20,815 nucleotides of DNA from CAZHGD01 sp964531735 (GTDB lineage Bacteria; Armatimonadota; UBA10988). Each line of letters starts with the position of its first letter. The first letter of the stretch is position 1. The translations under genes and the position numbers were made by a program. The stretch covers positions 1 to 20,815 of the forward strand of contig CAZHGD010000133.1 of the NCBI GenBank assembly GCA_964531735.1. Direction: 5' to 3'. Positions 19,857 to 20,815 of the stretch are shown here, in pieces. The notes under the pieces were generated by a model. That model saw only the letters and a program-made list of their open reading frames with translations, had not been told where the DNA came from and did not search any database.

Positions 19857-20815
19857 TCAGGCCCACACGGCCAAGCCACTGCCGTCGTTGCCACGCGGCG
19901 TATCGCTGCGCCGCGGTACGTTGTCCGACACTTCAGTGCGGCCGACGGTGCCGGTCGTCGTCTGCGATTCCTGGCCCGTCTGGCCGCCGCCCATCTGGTG
20001 CTGCGCGCTCGAGCCGAGGTCGAAGCCACCCAGTTGCAGCCCATGGTCGCGCAGCGACTGCTCCAACTGCGGCAGTTGCGCCTGCATCTCGCGCCGCAAC
20101 GCGTCGTTGGTGGTCTGCAGGACCACGTGCACAGCCTCGGCCTCGCGCGTGATGCGGACGCTGAGCTGGCCCACTTCGGGATGGCGCATCGCCACGGTGA
20201 ACTCGTCACTGGACGGCGTGCGCATCAGCCGCGCCTGGTTGCTGATGGTCCAGGTCAGTTCGCGCGGGTTCTCGACCGCTCGCGAACTGCCCGTACCCAC
20301 CACCGTACCGGTGGCGCGCGTCGGCTCGGTGCGGCCGGCGGCGTCCAGTGAGAACACCGCCTCGTTGCCTTCGGCGCGCTCGGTCGCCGTCACCGTGGCG
20401 TCGCGGCGCTGCTCGCGCCCACGCTCGTGGCTCGTCTCGCCCTGGCTGGCCGGCGCCGTCGGGTGCGTCACCTGCGCCTGCACCGCCGTCTGCGACGCGT
20501 CCGAGCCACTGCCGGTGCGCTGGTTCGAGCGCTCCACCGGCACCTGGGCCGCCACCGCCGGCGGCGTCTGCTCGGCGTGGTGCTCCTCGGGCGCCTTCGT
20601 CTTCGGCTCCTCGAACAGACTGCTGACCGCTTGGCTGACCTGGCCGGCCAGGTCGCTGGCGTCGGCCTGAGTGACCGGTGCGCCGCCGTCCATCACCATG
20701 CGCAGCGACGGGCGCGCGTTGCGCGCCGAGCCGGTCGGTGCCGTGGCGGGGCCCGCCGGCCGAGCCGCGGTGTTGGCCGCCTTCGGCGCCGCGTCCTCGA
20801 CTTGGCCCGCGGCGT
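19857..20815 (-). CDS. fliK: Flagellar hook-length control protein FliK, N-terminus beyond right window edge
   Basis: FliK is a secreted molecular ruler that sets hook length and triggers the FlhB specificity switch. The frame is open to the right edge without a stop, so at least 318 residues are present and the N-terminus is outside. The N-terminal part seen here is low in complexity (Ala, Pro, Thr, Gln, Ser), as usual for FliK. The C-terminal Flg_hook domain is recognised by FTVAMRHPEVGQLSVRITRE then AVHVVLQTTNDALRREMQAQ and LPQLEQSLRDHGLQLGGFDL. An internal ATG at 20699 is not the start, because the reading frame continues upstream. It precedes flgD, as in many fla/che operons. Confidence 0.9.
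   Translation of the reverse strand, partial: AAGQVEDAAPKAANTAARPAGPATAPTGSARNARPSLRMVMDGGAPVTQADASDLAGQVSQAVSSLFEEPKTKAPEEHHAEQTPPAVAAQVPVERSNQRTGSGSDASQTAVQAQVTHPTAPASQGETSHERGREQRRDATVTATERAEGNEAVFSLDAAGRTEPTRATGTVVGTGSSRAVENPRELTWTISNQARLMRTPSSDEFTVAMRHPEVGQLSVRITREAEAVHVVLQTTNDALRREMQAQLPQLEQSLRDHGLQLGGFDLGSSAQHQMGGGQTGQESQTTTGTVGRTEVSDNVPRRSDTPRGNDGSGLAVWA

Noticed and set aside
1..20815. Insertion sequences, prophage, defence islands or attachment sites next to the tRNA
   Set aside because: No transposase, integrase or toxin-like genes and no repeats of the tRNA 3' end were seen; the window reads as core chromosome.

Overview
The window comes from a high-GC bacterium with two membranes and a flagellum. 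Evidence for the outer membrane is a secreted POTRA-domain protein and an RpoE/RseA/RseB-like stress module. The flagellar gene order (fliK-flgD-TIGR02530-flgE-flbD-...-motA-fliL-...-fliN-fliO-fliP-fliQ-fliR-flhB) resembles that of Firmicutes, spirochaetes and related deep lineages rather than enterics. I cannot assign a phylum from sequence alone; a 100-N scaffold gap suggests a draft or metagenome assembly.

Layout. (1) 1-3371, minus: a class II (adenosylcobalamin-dependent) ribonucleotide reductase, nrdJ, cut by the left edge. It has a sigma70-type promoter and two NrdR boxes spaced 31 bp centre to centre. (2) 3680-4720, minus: a divergent YchF-type P-loop ATPase. (3) 4820-6988, plus: a secreted protein with POTRA-like repeats followed by helical repeats and no beta-barrel. 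(4) 7140-7745, plus: a LmbE/PIG-L-type deacetylase with its own promoter. It converges on (5) 7733-9740, minus: an ECF sigma factor, a zinc-finger anti-sigma factor and a Cys-rich RseB-like protein, joined by overlapping stop and start codons. (6) 9811-9883, minus: a tRNA with anticodon CAU, whose promoter -35 hexamer contains the flhB stop codon. (7) 9920-20815, minus: a flagellar hook, stator, switch and export operon that runs off the right edge.

How the genes work together. Transcription of the flagellar operon runs from right to left: hook length control (fliK), hook cap (flgD), a TIGR02530 protein, hook (flgE), flbD, an M14-family metallocarboxypeptidase, a MotA-like stator protein, fliL, two SpoA-domain switch proteins, then the export gate fliO-P-Q-R and flhB. 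Three things depart from the usual order. The slot normally held by fliM is occupied by a FliN-like protein whose N-terminal region carries at least eight copies of the FliM-type CheY-docking motif (QAEIDAL-like), interrupted by the assembly gap. No motB follows motA. A membrane-anchored M14 peptidase sits between flbD and motA. The multi-copy CheY-docking array is the most unusual feature of the window.
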